Positions 49,239 through 58,130 of a stretch of 64,000 nt of DNA are shown here, one piece after another (within the stretch, counting starts at the first letter, position 1; each line of letters starts with the position of its first letter). The translations under genes and the position numbers were made by a program. Source of the stretch: Burkholderia aenigmatica (GTDB taxonomy: Bacteria > Pseudomonadota > Gammaproteobacteria > Burkholderiales > Burkholderiaceae). The stretch spans positions 41,533-105,532 of the forward strand of contig NZ_CABVQC010000026.1 of assembly GCF_902499175.1 (NCBI RefSeq), written 5' to 3'. Below the pieces are notes generated by a model. That model saw only the letters and a list, made by a program, of their open reading frames with translations. It was not told where the DNA came from and did not search any database.

Positions 49239-50729
49239 ATGCACGCTTTTCCGATTCTCAGTACCGCGATCTGGCTGCCGATCGTTTTCGGCCTCCTCGT
49301 GCTTGCGGTGGGTAACGATAAAAATCCGGGGACGGCCCGCTGGATTGCGCTGATCGGTTCGCTGCTCGGCCTGGCGGTCACGATCCCGTTGATCACGGGC
49401 TTCGATTCGAGCACGGCTGCGCTGCAGTTCGTCGAGAATTCGACCTGGATCGAACGCTTCGACATCGCGTATCACCTCGGCGTTGACGGCATCTCGATGT
49501 GGTTCGTCGTGCTGACTGCGCTGATCACGGTGATCGTCGTGATCGCCGCATGGGAAGTGATCACCGAGAACGTCGCGCAGTACCTCGCGGCGTTCCTGAT
49601 CCTGTCCGGGATCATGATCGGCGTCTTCTCGGCGGCCGACGGCCTGTTGTTCTACGTGTTCTTCGAAGCGACCCTGATCCCGATGTACATCATCATCGGC
49701 GTGTGGGGCGGCCCGAACCGCGTGTATGCAGCATTCAAGTTCTTCCTGTACACGCTGGCCGGCTCGCTGCTGATGCTGGTCGCACTGATCTATCTGTACA
49801 CGGAAACGCATTCGTTCGACCTCGCGACGTGGCAGAACGCGAAGATCGCGATGACGCCGCAGATACTGTTGTTCATTGCCTTCTTCCTCGCATTCGCAGT
49901 GAAGGTGCCGATGTGGCCGGTCCACACCTGGCTGCCGGACGCGCACGTGGAAGCGCCGACGGGCGGCTCGGTCGTGCTGGCTGCGATCATGCTGAAGCTC
50001 GGCGCATACGGTTTCCTGCGCTTCTCGCTGCCGATCACGCCTGACGCGAGCCACTTCCTGGCACCCGTCGTGATCACGCTGTCGCTGATCGCGGTGATCT
50101 ACATCGGCCTCGTCGCGATGGTGCAGTCCGACATGAAGAAGCTGGTCGCGTATTCGTCGATCGCGCACATGGGCTTCGTCACGCTCGGCTTCTTCATCTT
50201 CAATCAGCTCGGCGTCGAAGGCGCGATCATCCAGATGATCTCGCACGGCTTCGTGTCGGGCGCGATGTTCCTCTGCATCGGCGTGCTGTACGACCGCGTG
50301 CACTCGCGCCAGATCGCCGATTACGGTGGTGTCGTCAACGTGATGCCGAAGTTCGCGGCCTTCGCGATGCTGTTCTCGATGGCCAACTGCGGCCTGCCGG
50401 GCACGTCGGGTTTCGTCGGCGAGTTCATGGTGATTCTCGCTGCCGTCCAGTACAACTTCTGGATCGCATTCGGTGCGGCATTCACGCTGATCCTCGGTGC
50501 TGCTTACACGCTGTGGATGTACAAGCGCGTGTACTTCGGCGCGGTTGCGAACGATCACGTTGCCAAGCTGAAGGACATCGGCCGTCGCGAATTCGTGATG
50601 CTGGCCGTGCTCGCCGCGTTCACGATGCTGATGGGCCTGTATCCGAAGCCTTTCACCGACGTGATGCACGTTTCCGTGGAAAACCTCCTCTCCCATGTCG
50701 CGCAGTCGAAGCTGCCGCTGGCCCAGTAA
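49239..50729 (+). CDS. nuoM: NADH-quinone oxidoreductase subunit M
   Basis: This 496-residue antiporter-like proton-pumping subunit shows FFEATLIPMYIIIGVWGG with the key glutamate and KVPMWPVHTWLPDAHVEAP with the central lysine. It lies 16 bases after nuoL. Confidence 0.98.
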   Translation: MHAFPILSTAIWLPIVFGLLVLAVGNDKNPGTARWIALIGSLLGLAVTIPLITGFDSSTAALQFVENSTWIERFDIAYHLGVDGISMWFVVLTALITVIVVIAAWEVITENVAQYLAAFLILSGIMIGVFSAADGLLFYVFFEATLIPMYIIIGVWGGPNRVYAAFKFFLYTLAGSLLMLVALIYLYTETHSFDLATWQNAKIAMTPQILLFIAFFLAFAVKVPMWPVHTWLPDAHVEAPTGGSVVLAAIMLKLGAYGFLRFSLPITPDASHFLAPVVITLSLIAVIYIGLVAMVQSDMKKLVAYSSIAHMGFVTLGFFIFNQLGVEGAIIQMISHGFVSGAMFLCIGVLYDRVHSRQIADYGGVVNVMPKFAAFAMLFSMANCGLPGTSGFVGEFMVILAAVQYNFWIAFGAAFTLILGAAYTLWMYKRVYFGAVANDHVAKLKDIGRREFVMLAVLAAFTMLMGLYPKPFTDVMHVSVENLLSHVAQSKLPLAQ

Positions 50730-50753
50730 TCGCGAGCGGAGGAACTCAAGATC

Positions 50754-52220
50754 ATGAACGCTCCTATGAATGTCCTGTTGCCTGACGCGCTGGTGATGGC
50801 CGCCATCGTCGTCGCATGGCTGAACGACACCTTTACCGGTGCTTCCGGCCGCCGTCTGACTTATCTGATCGCGGTCGTATCGTCGGTCGTTGCCGGCGTG
50901 TGGTTCGCGGTGCAGGCACTCGACCCGCAGCAGTACTACTTCTTCTCGAAGATGATCGTCGTCGACTCGTTCGCGAGCATGATGAAGGCGGTCGTGTCGT
51001 TCGGTTTCGCGGTCTCGCTCGTCTATTCGCGCAAGTACCTCGAAGATCGCGACATGTTCCGCGGCGACGTGTTCCTGCTCGGCATGTTCTCGCTGCTTGG
51101 TCAGCTGGTCATGGTGTCGGGCAACAACTTCCTGACGCTGTACCTCGGTCTCGAACTGATGTCGCTGTCGCTGTACGCAGTCATCGCGCTGCGCCGTGAC
51201 GCCGCGCAGTCGAGCGAAGCCGCGATGAAGTACTACGTGCTGGGCGCGCTCGCGTCGGGCTTCGTGCTGTACGGCATCTCGATGCTCTACGGCGCGACCG
51301 GCTCGCTCGAGCTGGGCGAGGTGTACAAGGCGGTCGGCGGCAACACCGACGCAGCCGTGCTGATGTTCGGCGTGGTCTTCATCGTCGCCGGTATCGCGTT
51401 CAAGCTCGGCGCCGTGCCGTTCCACATGTGGGTGCCGGACGTCTATCAAGGCGCACCGACCGCGATGACGCTGTTCGTCGGCGGCGGCCCGAAGGTTGCC
51501 GCATTCGCGTGGGGTCTGCGTTTCCTGGTGATGGGCCTGCTGCCGCTCGCACAGAACTGGCAGACCGCGCTCGTGATCCTCGCTGCGCTGTCGCTGATCG
51601 TCGGTAACATCACCGGTATCGTCCAGCGCAACATCAAGCGGATGCTCGCGTACTCGGCGATCTCGAACATGGGCTTCGTGCTGCTCGGCCTGCTCGCGGG
51701 CATCGTGAAGGGCGACGCGGCGGCACCGGCGAACGCATACAGCTCGGCGATGTTCTACGCGATCGTTTACCTGATCACGACGCTCGGCTCGTTCGGCGTG
51801 GTGATGCTGCTCGCGCGCCGCGATTTCGAAGCCGAAACGATCGACGACTTCAAGGGCCTCAACAAGCGCAGCCCGGTGTTCGCGTTCGTGATGATGGTCA
51901 TGATGTTCTCGCTGGCAGGCATCCCGCCGACCGTCGGCTTCTACGCGAAGCTCGCCGTGCTCGAGGCGACCGTCAACGCGGGCCTTACGTGGCTGGCCGT
52001 GCTGGCCGTGATCACGTCGCTGTTCGGCGCGTTCTACTACCTGCGCATCGTGAAGCTGATGTACTTCGATGCACCGCAGGATGTGACGCCGATCGCGGGC
52101 GATTTCTGCAAGCGCACGATCCTCGTGCTGAACGGCCTCGCGGTCGTCGTGCTCGGCCTGATCCCGAGCCCGCTGCTGACGGCTTGCCTGCAGGCAATTC
52201 GTCACACGCTGCCGCTGTAA
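50754..52220 (+). CDS. nuoN: NADH-quinone oxidoreductase subunit N
   Basis: This 488-residue antiporter-like subunit shows LYLGLELMSLSLYA and FKLGAVPFHMWVPDVYQGAP. It is the last canonical subunit gene. Its TAA stop shares a base with the next ATG (TAATG), so translation is coupled to the DUF2818 gene. Confidence 0.98.
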   Translation: MNAPMNVLLPDALVMAAIVVAWLNDTFTGASGRRLTYLIAVVSSVVAGVWFAVQALDPQQYYFFSKMIVVDSFASMMKAVVSFGFAVSLVYSRKYLEDRDMFRGDVFLLGMFSLLGQLVMVSGNNFLTLYLGLELMSLSLYAVIALRRDAAQSSEAAMKYYVLGALASGFVLYGISMLYGATGSLELGEVYKAVGGNTDAAVLMFGVVFIVAGIAFKLGAVPFHMWVPDVYQGAPTAMTLFVGGGPKVAAFAWGLRFLVMGLLPLAQNWQTALVILAALSLIVGNITGIVQRNIKRMLAYSAISNMGFVLLGLLAGIVKGDAAAPANAYSSAMFYAIVYLITTLGSFGVVMLLARRDFEAETIDDFKGLNKRSPVFAFVMMVMMFSLAGIPPTVGFYAKLAVLEATVNAGLTWLAVLAVITSLFGAFYYLRIVKLMYFDAPQDVTPIAGDFCKRTILVLNGLAVVVLGLIPSPLLTACLQAIRHTLPL

Positions 52221-52516
52221 TGTCGGCAGCCGGCTGGTTTATCGTGCTGTTGGCGCTCGTCTGCGCCAACCTGCCGTTCCTGAACCAACGCCTCTTCGCC
52301 GTCGTGCCGTTCGGTGCGACGAAGAAGAGCGGGTGGGTACGGATCGGCGAGCTGATCGTGCTGTACTTCATCGTTGGCGCGCTCGGCTTCTGGCTCGAGT
52401 CGCGCGCCGGCAACCGCTTCGAACAGGGGTGGCAGTTCTACGCGATCACGTTCAGTTTGTTCGTCGTGTTCGCGTTTCCCGGCTTCACGTTCCAATATCT
52501 CGTCAAACGACGCTGA
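52220..52516 (+). CDS. DUF2818 membrane protein at the end of the nuo operon
   Basis: This 98-residue protein has three hydrophobic segments (WFIVLLALVCANLPF, LIVLYFIVGALGFWLE, FYAITFSLFVVFAFPGF). It belongs to DUF2818, seen mainly in beta-proteobacteria at this position. The start codon overlaps the nuoN stop, implying a stoichiometric link to complex I, perhaps assembly. Function is not established. Confidence 0.88.
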   Translation: MSAAGWFIVLLALVCANLPFLNQRLFAVVPFGATKKSGWVRIGELIVLYFIVGALGFWLESRAGNRFEQGWQFYAITFSLFVVFAFPGFTFQYLVKRR

Positions 52517-52836
52517 CAAGGGCCTGTCCGCGCTAATAACAAGCTTGCGAACGCGCCTTACCGGCCGTAATGCAAGGAGTGAGGAGCGCCGTTTGGCCGC
52601 GCCAAACGCCCCGAAGGAAGTCCCCTTGGGGGACAAGCGACGATCGACGTCGCAGTACGGCCGGTAAGGCGCGCTCCCCTGATCGGAAAAATGCTGTAGT
52701 GGGGCTGGCCGCCAGAAGGGCCGATCGCGGCGTCATGCTCCTCGCGAATACGTCGAGTATTCGCTTCGTCGCATTCCTTGCGCTCAGCCCTTCTGGCAGC
52801 CAGCGCAAGCTTGTTATTAGCGCGGACAGGCCCTTG
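52517..52836. repeat. 320-bp nested inverted-repeat element
   Basis: The ends are perfect 33-bp inverted repeats (52517-52549 and 52804-52836). Inside are two hairpin arms. Arm A has an 18-bp perfect stem (52552-52569 with 52656-52673) with an inner hairpin at 52590-52608. Arm B has a 16-bp stem with one mismatch (52705-52720 with 52788-52803) and an inner perfect hairpin at 52744-52764. As RNA or cruciform DNA it would form a three-way junction. It starts on the base after the DUF2818 stop. No target duplication or transposase is visible. It may be a non-autonomous mobile repeat or a structured 3' end of nuo mRNA. Confidence 0.9.
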
Positions 52837-52864
52837 GCCGTCGCGCTCATTCCCGGAGCCGCCG

Positions 52865-53455
52865 ATGGCCGAACTACCCAATCACGACGCCGCACTGACC
52901 GAAACCTGCCTCGAAAGCGAGGCGATCTTCGAAGGCGCGTTCCTCAAGCTCAAGCGCGATACCGTCCGTCTGCCGGACGGCAAGCAGGCCACGCGCGAAT
53001 ACGTCCAGCATCCGGGCGCGGTGATGGTGATCCCGCTGTTCGACGACGGCCGCGTGCTGATGGAAAGCCAGTATCGCTACCCGATCGGCAAGGTGATGGC
53101 CGAATTCCCGGCTGGCAAGCTGGATCCGAACGAAGGCGCGCTCGCATGCGCGGTGCGCGAACTGCGCGAGGAAACGGGTTACACCGCACGCGAGTATGTA
53201 TTCCTGGCCCGGATTCACCCGATCATTTCCTATTCGACCGAATTCATCGACCTGTACCTGGCGCGCGGGCTGACGGCCGGCGAGCGCAAGCTCGATGAAG
53301 GCGAATTCCTCGAAACCTTCACCGCGACGCAAGCCGATCTGCAGGAATGGGTGCGCACGGGCCAGATCTCCGACGTGAAGACGATCATCGGTACGATGTG
53401 GCTCGACAAGGTGCTGTCCGGCACGTGGCCGCTCGGGCCGGTCCTGACGCCCTGA
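52865..53455 (+). CDS. Nudix hydrolase, ADP-ribose pyrophosphatase type
   Basis: This 196-residue protein has the Nudix box at about 84-106 (GKLDPNEGALACAVREL then REETGY), preceded by the proline-containing EFPAG typical of ADP-sugar pyrophosphatases (NudF/YffH type). It hydrolyses ADP-ribose or related sugars. It starts 28 bases after the inverted-repeat element; ATG 52865 follows CGGAG. Confidence 0.93.
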   Translation: MAELPNHDAALTETCLESEAIFEGAFLKLKRDTVRLPDGKQATREYVQHPGAVMVIPLFDDGRVLMESQYRYPIGKVMAEFPAGKLDPNEGALACAVRELREETGYTAREYVFLARIHPIISYSTEFIDLYLARGLTAGERKLDEGEFLETFTATQADLQEWVRTGQISDVKTIIGTMWLDKVLSGTWPLGPVLTP

Positions 53456-53542
53456 GTGCGGCGTCAGCGGCGGGTGGGGCGCCGCGTTACAATCCGATGA
53501 CGCGACGCCTCCGCGTCGCGCGTCCGATTTTTAGCACGACCG

Positions 53543-53570
53543 TTCACAAAACCGCTTTTTGCGCTACACT
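53543..53570 (+). promoter_or_regulatory. Promoter of the DUF1178 gene
   Basis: TTCACA (53543-53548), a 16-base spacer and TACACT (53565-53570), 22 bases before the start codon, form a plausible sigma-70 promoter. Confidence 0.48.
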
Positions 53571-53591
53571 CGTCACACGCCCTGATTCAGC

Positions 53592-54014
53592 ATGAAGGTC
53601 CTCGATTTACAGTGCCCGCACGGTCATCGGTTCGAAGGCTGGTTCGCTTCCGCCGATGAATTCGAAGCGCAGTTGTCCCGCAAGCTGGTCGAATGCCCGG
53701 TGTGCGGAACGACCGAGGTCAACCGTCTGCCGTCGGCGCCGCGCCTGAACCTGTCGGGCGCGACGCAGGCGCAGCCGGCCGATCCGCGTGCACTGCAGGC
53801 GCAGGTGATGCGTGCGCTGCGCGAGGTGCTGGAGAAAACCGAGAATGTGGGCGAGCGCTTCGCTGAGGAAGCGCGGCGCATCCATTACAACGAGGCGCCG
53901 GCACGCAGCATTCGTGGCGTCACGACGCCCGAAGATGCGCAATCCTTGGCCGAAGAAGGCATCGACGTGATGCCGCTGCCAATTCCTGCCGCGCTGAAAG
54001 AACCGCTGCAATAA
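53592..54014 (+). CDS. DUF1178 family protein
   Basis: This 140-residue protein has an N-terminal zinc-ribbon-like pair (CPHGH and CPVCG) and a helical C-terminal part with AEEARRIHYNEAPARSIRG, a pattern typical of DUF1178. Function unknown. It may be first in a unit with the acyl-CoA dehydrogenases, 54 bases downstream. Confidence 0.9.
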   Translation: MKVLDLQCPHGHRFEGWFASADEFEAQLSRKLVECPVCGTTEVNRLPSAPRLNLSGATQAQPADPRALQAQVMRALREVLEKTENVGERFAEEARRIHYNEAPARSIRGVTTPEDAQSLAEEGIDVMPLPIPAALKEPLQ

Positions 54015-54068
54015 CGTATGCAGTGAGTCTTCGTCGGGCCGGATGGCTGCGGACAGGAGACACTGCGC

Positions 54069-55265
54069 ATGGATCTGGATTATTCCCCCTCGGACGACGC
54101 GTTCCGCGTCGACGTTCGCGCCTGGCTTGAGGCCAACTTGCCTCACGCACTGCGCGCCAAAGTACTCGATCACAAACGACTCGACCGCGAGGATTTCGCG
54201 AGCTGGCACCGGATTCTCGGCCAGCGCGGCTGGTCCGCGCCCGCGTGGCCGGTCGAATATGGCGGCCCGGGCTGGAACGCGACGCAGCGGCATATCTGGG
54301 ATGAGGAGTGCGCACGGATCGGCGCGCCGACCGTGCTGCCGTTCGGCGTATCGATGGTCGCGCCGGTGTTGATGAAATACGGCAGCGAAGCGCAGAAGCG
54401 TCATTATCTGCCGCGCATTCTCGATGGCTCGGACTGGTGGTGCCAGGGCTACTCGGAGCCGGGTTCGGGATCCGATCTCGCATCGCTGCGCACGCGTGCC
54501 GAGCGCCATGGCGACCACTACATCGTCAATGGCCAGAAGACCTGGACGACGCTCGGTCAGTACGCCGACATGATGTTCTGCCTCGTGCGCACCGATCCGG
54601 CTGCGAAGAAACAGGAGGGGATCTCGTTCCTTCTGATCGACATGAAGACACCCGGCATCACGGTGCGCCCGATCGTCATGCTCGACGAGGACCACGAGGT
54701 CAACGAGGTGTTCTTCGAGGACGTGAAGGTGCCGGTCGAGAATCTCGTCGGCGACGAGAATCGCGGCTGGACCTACGCGAAATACCTGCTTGGCCATGAG
54801 CGCACCGGCATCGCGCGCGTCGGCGCGTCGAAGCGCGAGCTCGCGTTCCTGAAGCGCGTGGCGTCGAACCAGCGCAAGAACGGCAAGCCGTTGCTCGCCG
54901 ATCCCGTGTTCGCCGCGAAGGTCGCGGCGCTCGAGGTCGAGCTGATGGCGCTTGAAGTGACGGTGCTGCGCGTCGTCAGCCGCGAGACGAGCGGCAAGGG
55001 GCCGGGCCCCGAGGCGTCGATGCTGAAGATCAAGGGCACGGAAGTGCAGCAGGCGCTCACCGAGCTGATGGTCGATGCGATCGGCCCGCTCGCCGCACCG
55101 TTCGACGTACCGTTCCTCGACGGCCAGCGCGAGCACAGCATCGCGGGCGACGACGATGCGGCACCGCTTGCCGCGTACTACTTCAATTACCGGAAGACGT
55201 CGATCTACGGCGGTTCGAACGAGATCCAGAAGAACATCATCGCGCAGATGATTCTGGGGCTGTGA
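54069..55265 (+). CDS. Acyl-CoA dehydrogenase, first of a pair
   Basis: This 398-residue flavoprotein has the ACAD layout: an N-terminal helical domain (RVDVRAWLEANLP), the middle FAD/substrate region (YSEPGSGSDLASL; NGQKTWTT) and the C-terminal domain. At the usual YEGT site, where MCAD-type enzymes carry the catalytic glutamate, it reads YGGSNEIQKN, so the base must be elsewhere. It is 19 bases upstream of a second, more divergent ACAD, suggesting a heteromeric enzyme. Confidence 0.92.
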   Translation: MDLDYSPSDDAFRVDVRAWLEANLPHALRAKVLDHKRLDREDFASWHRILGQRGWSAPAWPVEYGGPGWNATQRHIWDEECARIGAPTVLPFGVSMVAPVLMKYGSEAQKRHYLPRILDGSDWWCQGYSEPGSGSDLASLRTRAERHGDHYIVNGQKTWTTLGQYADMMFCLVRTDPAAKKQEGISFLLIDMKTPGITVRPIVMLDEDHEVNEVFFEDVKVPVENLVGDENRGWTYAKYLLGHERTGIARVGASKRELAFLKRVASNQRKNGKPLLADPVFAAKVAALEVELMALEVTVLRVVSRETSGKGPGPEASMLKIKGTEVQQALTELMVDAIGPLAAPFDVPFLDGQREHSIAGDDDAAPLAAYYFNYRKTSIYGGSNEIQKNIIAQMILGL

Positions 55266-55284
55266 TCAGGGAACGGAGACAACC

Positions 55285-56418
55285 ATGGATTTCAGCTTTA
55301 CCGATGAACAGCAGCAGTTTACCGACGCGCTGCGCCGTTATCTCGGCGAGCAGTACGGTTTCGAAGCACGCCAGGCGATCGTGCGCAGCGACGCGGGCGT
55401 GTCGGACACGCAATGGAGCGCGTTCGCCGAGCTGGGGCTGACCGCGCTGCCCGTGCCGGACGCACAGGGTGGCTTCGGCGGCGGCCCGGTCGACATGCTG
55501 GTCGTGATGCAGGAGCTCGGCCGCGCGCTCGTGATCGAGCCGTACTGGGCAACGGCGGTGGGCGTCGAGGCCTTGCGCATCGCCGGCTCCGGCGCCGGTG
55601 AGGACGCCGCGCTGCTGGAGGCAGTCGCGCAGGGTCAGAAGCGCGTGGCAGTCGCGTTCCACGAACCGCATGCGCGCTACGACCTGTTCGAACTCGATAC
55701 CCATGCGCACGAGCAGGGCGGCACGTACCGGCTGACCGGCACGAAGTCGGTCGTTCAGCATGGCGCACAGGCGGATGCGTGGATCGTGCCCGCGCGCGTC
55801 GACGGCGGCAGCATTGGCCTCTTCGTGGTCGAACGGGATGCCGCGAATGCGAAGGTGCTCGACTACCGGACGATCGACGGCCAGCGTGCCGCGACGATCG
55901 AGCTCAATGAAACGCCGGCGCGACTGCTGACGGGCGGTGCGCGCGATGCGGCGGCCCTCGAGCAGGTTGCCGATTACGCGACGTTCCTGCTGTGTGCGGA
56001 AGCGGTCGGTACGCTCGACGAACTGAATCGCGCGACGGTCGAATACACGAAGACGCGCGAGCAGTTCGGCGTGCCGATCGCGCGTTTCCAGGCGCTGCAG
56101 CACCGGATGGTCGACATGCTGATCCATGCCGAGCAGGCGCGTTCGCTGACCTACCTGGCAGCCGTGCGCTACGCGAGTGGCGATGCCGATGCGCGGCGCA
56201 AGGCCGTGTCGGCCGCGAAAGCGCGCGTCGGCGCCGCCGCTCGCTTCGTCGGCCAGCAGGCCGTTCAACTGCATGGCGGCATGGGCGTGACCAACGAGGT
56301 CGCCGCTGCACACCTGTTCAAGCGGCTGACGATCATCGAGACGACGCTCGGCGATACCGATCATCATCTTGCCCGCATCGCGGCGCTGCCCGATTTCGCG
56401 CAGGCCGACGCAGCGTGA
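55285..56418 (+). CDS. Acyl-CoA dehydrogenase-like protein, second of the pair
   Basis: This 377-residue ACAD relative ends with the conserved LHGGMGVTNEVAAAHLFKRL but lacks a YEGT-like segment (IETTLGDTDHH instead). Its middle domain is more divergent than that of its neighbour. Such pairs (FadE or ChsE-like) form alpha2beta2 enzymes in which one subunit supplies the active-site base. Substrate unknown. Confidence 0.9.
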   Translation: MDFSFTDEQQQFTDALRRYLGEQYGFEARQAIVRSDAGVSDTQWSAFAELGLTALPVPDAQGGFGGGPVDMLVVMQELGRALVIEPYWATAVGVEALRIAGSGAGEDAALLEAVAQGQKRVAVAFHEPHARYDLFELDTHAHEQGGTYRLTGTKSVVQHGAQADAWIVPARVDGGSIGLFVVERDAANAKVLDYRTIDGQRAATIELNETPARLLTGGARDAAALEQVADYATFLLCAEAVGTLDELNRATVEYTKTREQFGVPIARFQALQHRMVDMLIHAEQARSLTYLAAVRYASGDADARRKAVSAAKARVGAAARFVGQQAVQLHGGMGVTNEVAAAHLFKRLTIIETTLGDTDHHLARIAALPDFAQADAA

Positions 56419-56455
56419 CGGCGACGCGCGAGCGCACCAGACAAGGAGACACCTA

Positions 56456-56917
56456 GTGGGCATCAGTTACGAAGACCTGGTGGTGGGCAGCACCACTGAA
56501 GTGGGCCGTTACACGTTCGAACCGGACGACATCAAGACGTTCGCGCAACGCTACGATCCGCAGCCGTTCCACCTCGACGAAGAAGCCGGGAAAGCATCTC
56601 ATTTCGGCGGGCTCGTCGCGAGCGGCTGGCATACGTGTTCGGTGTTCATGAGCCTGCTCATCAAGAAGCTCGGGTCGGACTCGACGAGCATGGGCTCGCC
56701 CGGCATCGACTCGATTCGTTGGCTCAAGCCGGTGCGCGCCGGCGACACGATCACGATGTATCAGAAGGTCCACGACAAGCGCGTGTCGGAGAGCAAGCCC
56801 GACCGCGGCATCGTGTCGACGGAGTGGGTCGGCGTGAACGGCGCCGGCGAAACGGTGATCACCGTGCATACCAAGGTGATCTTCGGGCTGCGCCATCCGG
56901 GAGGCAAGCAAGCATGA
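56456..56917 (+). CDS. MaoC-like dehydratase, first of a pair
   Basis: This 153-residue hotdog protein has the hydratase 2 motif around FAQRYDPQPFHLDEEAG and GLVASGWHT. The start is GTG at 56456 with AAGGAGAC upstream; no ATG precedes the domain. It would hydrate an enoyl-CoA made by the ACAD pair. Its stop overlaps the next start (ATGA). Confidence 0.9.
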   Translation: MGISYEDLVVGSTTEVGRYTFEPDDIKTFAQRYDPQPFHLDEEAGKASHFGGLVASGWHTCSVFMSLLIKKLGSDSTSMGSPGIDSIRWLKPVRAGDTITMYQKVHDKRVSESKPDRGIVSTEWVGVNGAGETVITVHTKVIFGLRHPGGKQA

Positions 56918-57390
56918 CCGACGTGACCTTGCCGCTGATCGCATCGGCACAGGCGCTGCAGGCGCGTGTCGGCGCAGAGCCGCTCGCGAGCGGCTGGCTC
57001 GCGATCGACCAGCGTCGTGTCGATGGCTTTGCCGATGCGACCGGCGATCATCAATGGATTCACGTCGATCCCGAACGCGCGCGGCGCGAGTCGCCGTTCG
57101 GCGGCCCGATCGCGCACGGGTTCCTGACGCTGTCGCTGATTCCGGCGTTGATGGCCGACGCGATGCGTTTCGAGCAGAAGATGGGCGTGAACTACGGACT
57201 GAACCGCGTGCGGTTCCTGAAGCCGGTGCCGGTCGGCGCACGTGTGCGCGCGCTGTTTGCGGTAAAAGAAACCGCCGAGGCCGCAAAAGGCGGTGTGCAG
57301 GTGACGTGGTCGGTGACGATGCAGGTCGAGCGTCCCGACGCGCCACTGCCGGTTTGTGCGGCGGAATTCATCACGCTGCATTACTTCTGA
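56914..57390 (+). CDS. MaoC-like (R)-specific enoyl-CoA hydratase, second of a pair
   Basis: This 158-residue hotdog protein has the catalytic Asp/His motif FADATGDHQWIHVDPERA and GGPIAHGFLTLSLIP. The ATGA overlap with the first MaoC gene suggests coupled synthesis, possibly as a heterodimer. It closes the plus-strand acyl-CoA operon. Confidence 0.92.
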   Translation: MTDVTLPLIASAQALQARVGAEPLASGWLAIDQRRVDGFADATGDHQWIHVDPERARRESPFGGPIAHGFLTLSLIPALMADAMRFEQKMGVNYGLNRVRFLKPVPVGARVRALFAVKETAEAAKGGVQVTWSVTMQVERPDAPLPVCAAEFITLHYF

Positions 57391-57395
57391 AGCGG

Positions 57396-57421
57396 GGAGC
57401 GGCATCCACGGATGCCGCTCC
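57396..57421. terminator. Hairpin between convergent MaoC and GST genes
   Basis: GGAGCGGCATCC (57396-57407) and GGATGCCGCTCC (57410-57421) form a 12-bp stem with almost no loop. It lies in the 47-base convergent gap and probably serves both strands, though no T-tract is present. Confidence 0.6.
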
Positions 57422-57437
57422 GCTCGTCACATGCGTG

Positions 57438-58130
57438 TCAGTGCTTCGCGTATTGCGTCGCACCGAACAGCACCTCGCGTGCCTTGTCGTCCTGCAGCGC
57501 CTTGCGCATCGATGCGAGCACTTCGACACCGCACTGCACGGCCGGTCGCGCGGCGATCGCTTCGTGCCAGCGCTTCACGTTCGGCAATTCGTCGAGCACG
57601 ATACCCTGGTTCTGCCACGAGCGCGTCCACGGGAACGTCGCAATGTCCGCGATCGTGTATTCGTCGCCCGCGAGATACTCGGATTCGCCGAGCCGCTTGT
57701 CCATCACGTTGTACAGCCGCTTCGCTTCGTTCGTGTAGCGGTTGACCGCATACTCGATCTTCTCCGGCGCATACAGGCGGAAGTGGTGCGCCTGCCCGAG
57801 CATCGGGCCGACACCGCCCATCTGGAACATCAGCCATTCGAGCGTCGCATAGCGCGCGGCCGGATCGGTCGGCAGGAACTTGCCGGTCTTCTCCGCGAGG
57901 TAGATCAGGATCGCGCCCGATTCAAACAGTGAGATCGGCTGGCCGCCGGGGCCGTCCGGATCGACGATCGCGGGGATCTTGTTGTTCGGGCTGATCTTCA
58001 GGAAGTCCGGCTTGAACTGGTCGCCCGCGCCGATATCGACCGGATGGACACGATAGGCGAGGCCCGTTTCCTCGAGCATGATGTGCACCTTGTGGCCGTT
58101 CGGGGTCGCCCAGCTATAGACGTCGATCAT
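57438..58130 (-). CDS. Glutathione S-transferase family protein (YfcG/Nu class)
   Basis: This 230-residue protein has a thioredoxin-like N-terminal domain (SWATPNGHKVHIMLEETGL; NNKIPAIVDPDGPGG; LFESGAILIYLAEKTG) and a helical C-terminal domain (YTIADIATFPW). The TPNGxKV motif is typical of YfcG/YghU disulfide-bond reductase GSTs. The 258 bases between it and the next gene show nothing recognisable. Confidence 0.93.
   Translation of the reverse strand: MIDVYSWATPNGHKVHIMLEETGLAYRVHPVDIGAGDQFKPDFLKISPNNKIPAIVDPDGPGGQPISLFESGAILIYLAEKTGKFLPTDPAARYATLEWLMFQMGGVGPMLGQAHHFRLYAPEKIEYAVNRYTNEAKRLYNVMDKRLGESEYLAGDEYTIADIATFPWTRSWQNQGIVLDELPNVKRWHEAIAARPAVQCGVEVLASMRKALQDDKAREVLFGATQYAKH

Noticed and set aside
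52517..52836. Interpretation of the inverted-repeat element as a simple intrinsic terminator
   Set aside because: No T-run follows on either strand, and 33-bp outer plus two inner arms are far larger than a terminator.
52533..52895. Small open frames on both strands inside the inverted-repeat element, giving similar peptides
   Set aside because: The peptides are alike because the DNA ends are inverted copies. No ribosome site or domain supports them; they are probably often mis-annotated as hypothetical proteins.
57391..57437. Small gene in the convergent gap
   Set aside because: The 47 bases are taken up by a perfect 12-bp hairpin and have no usable start.
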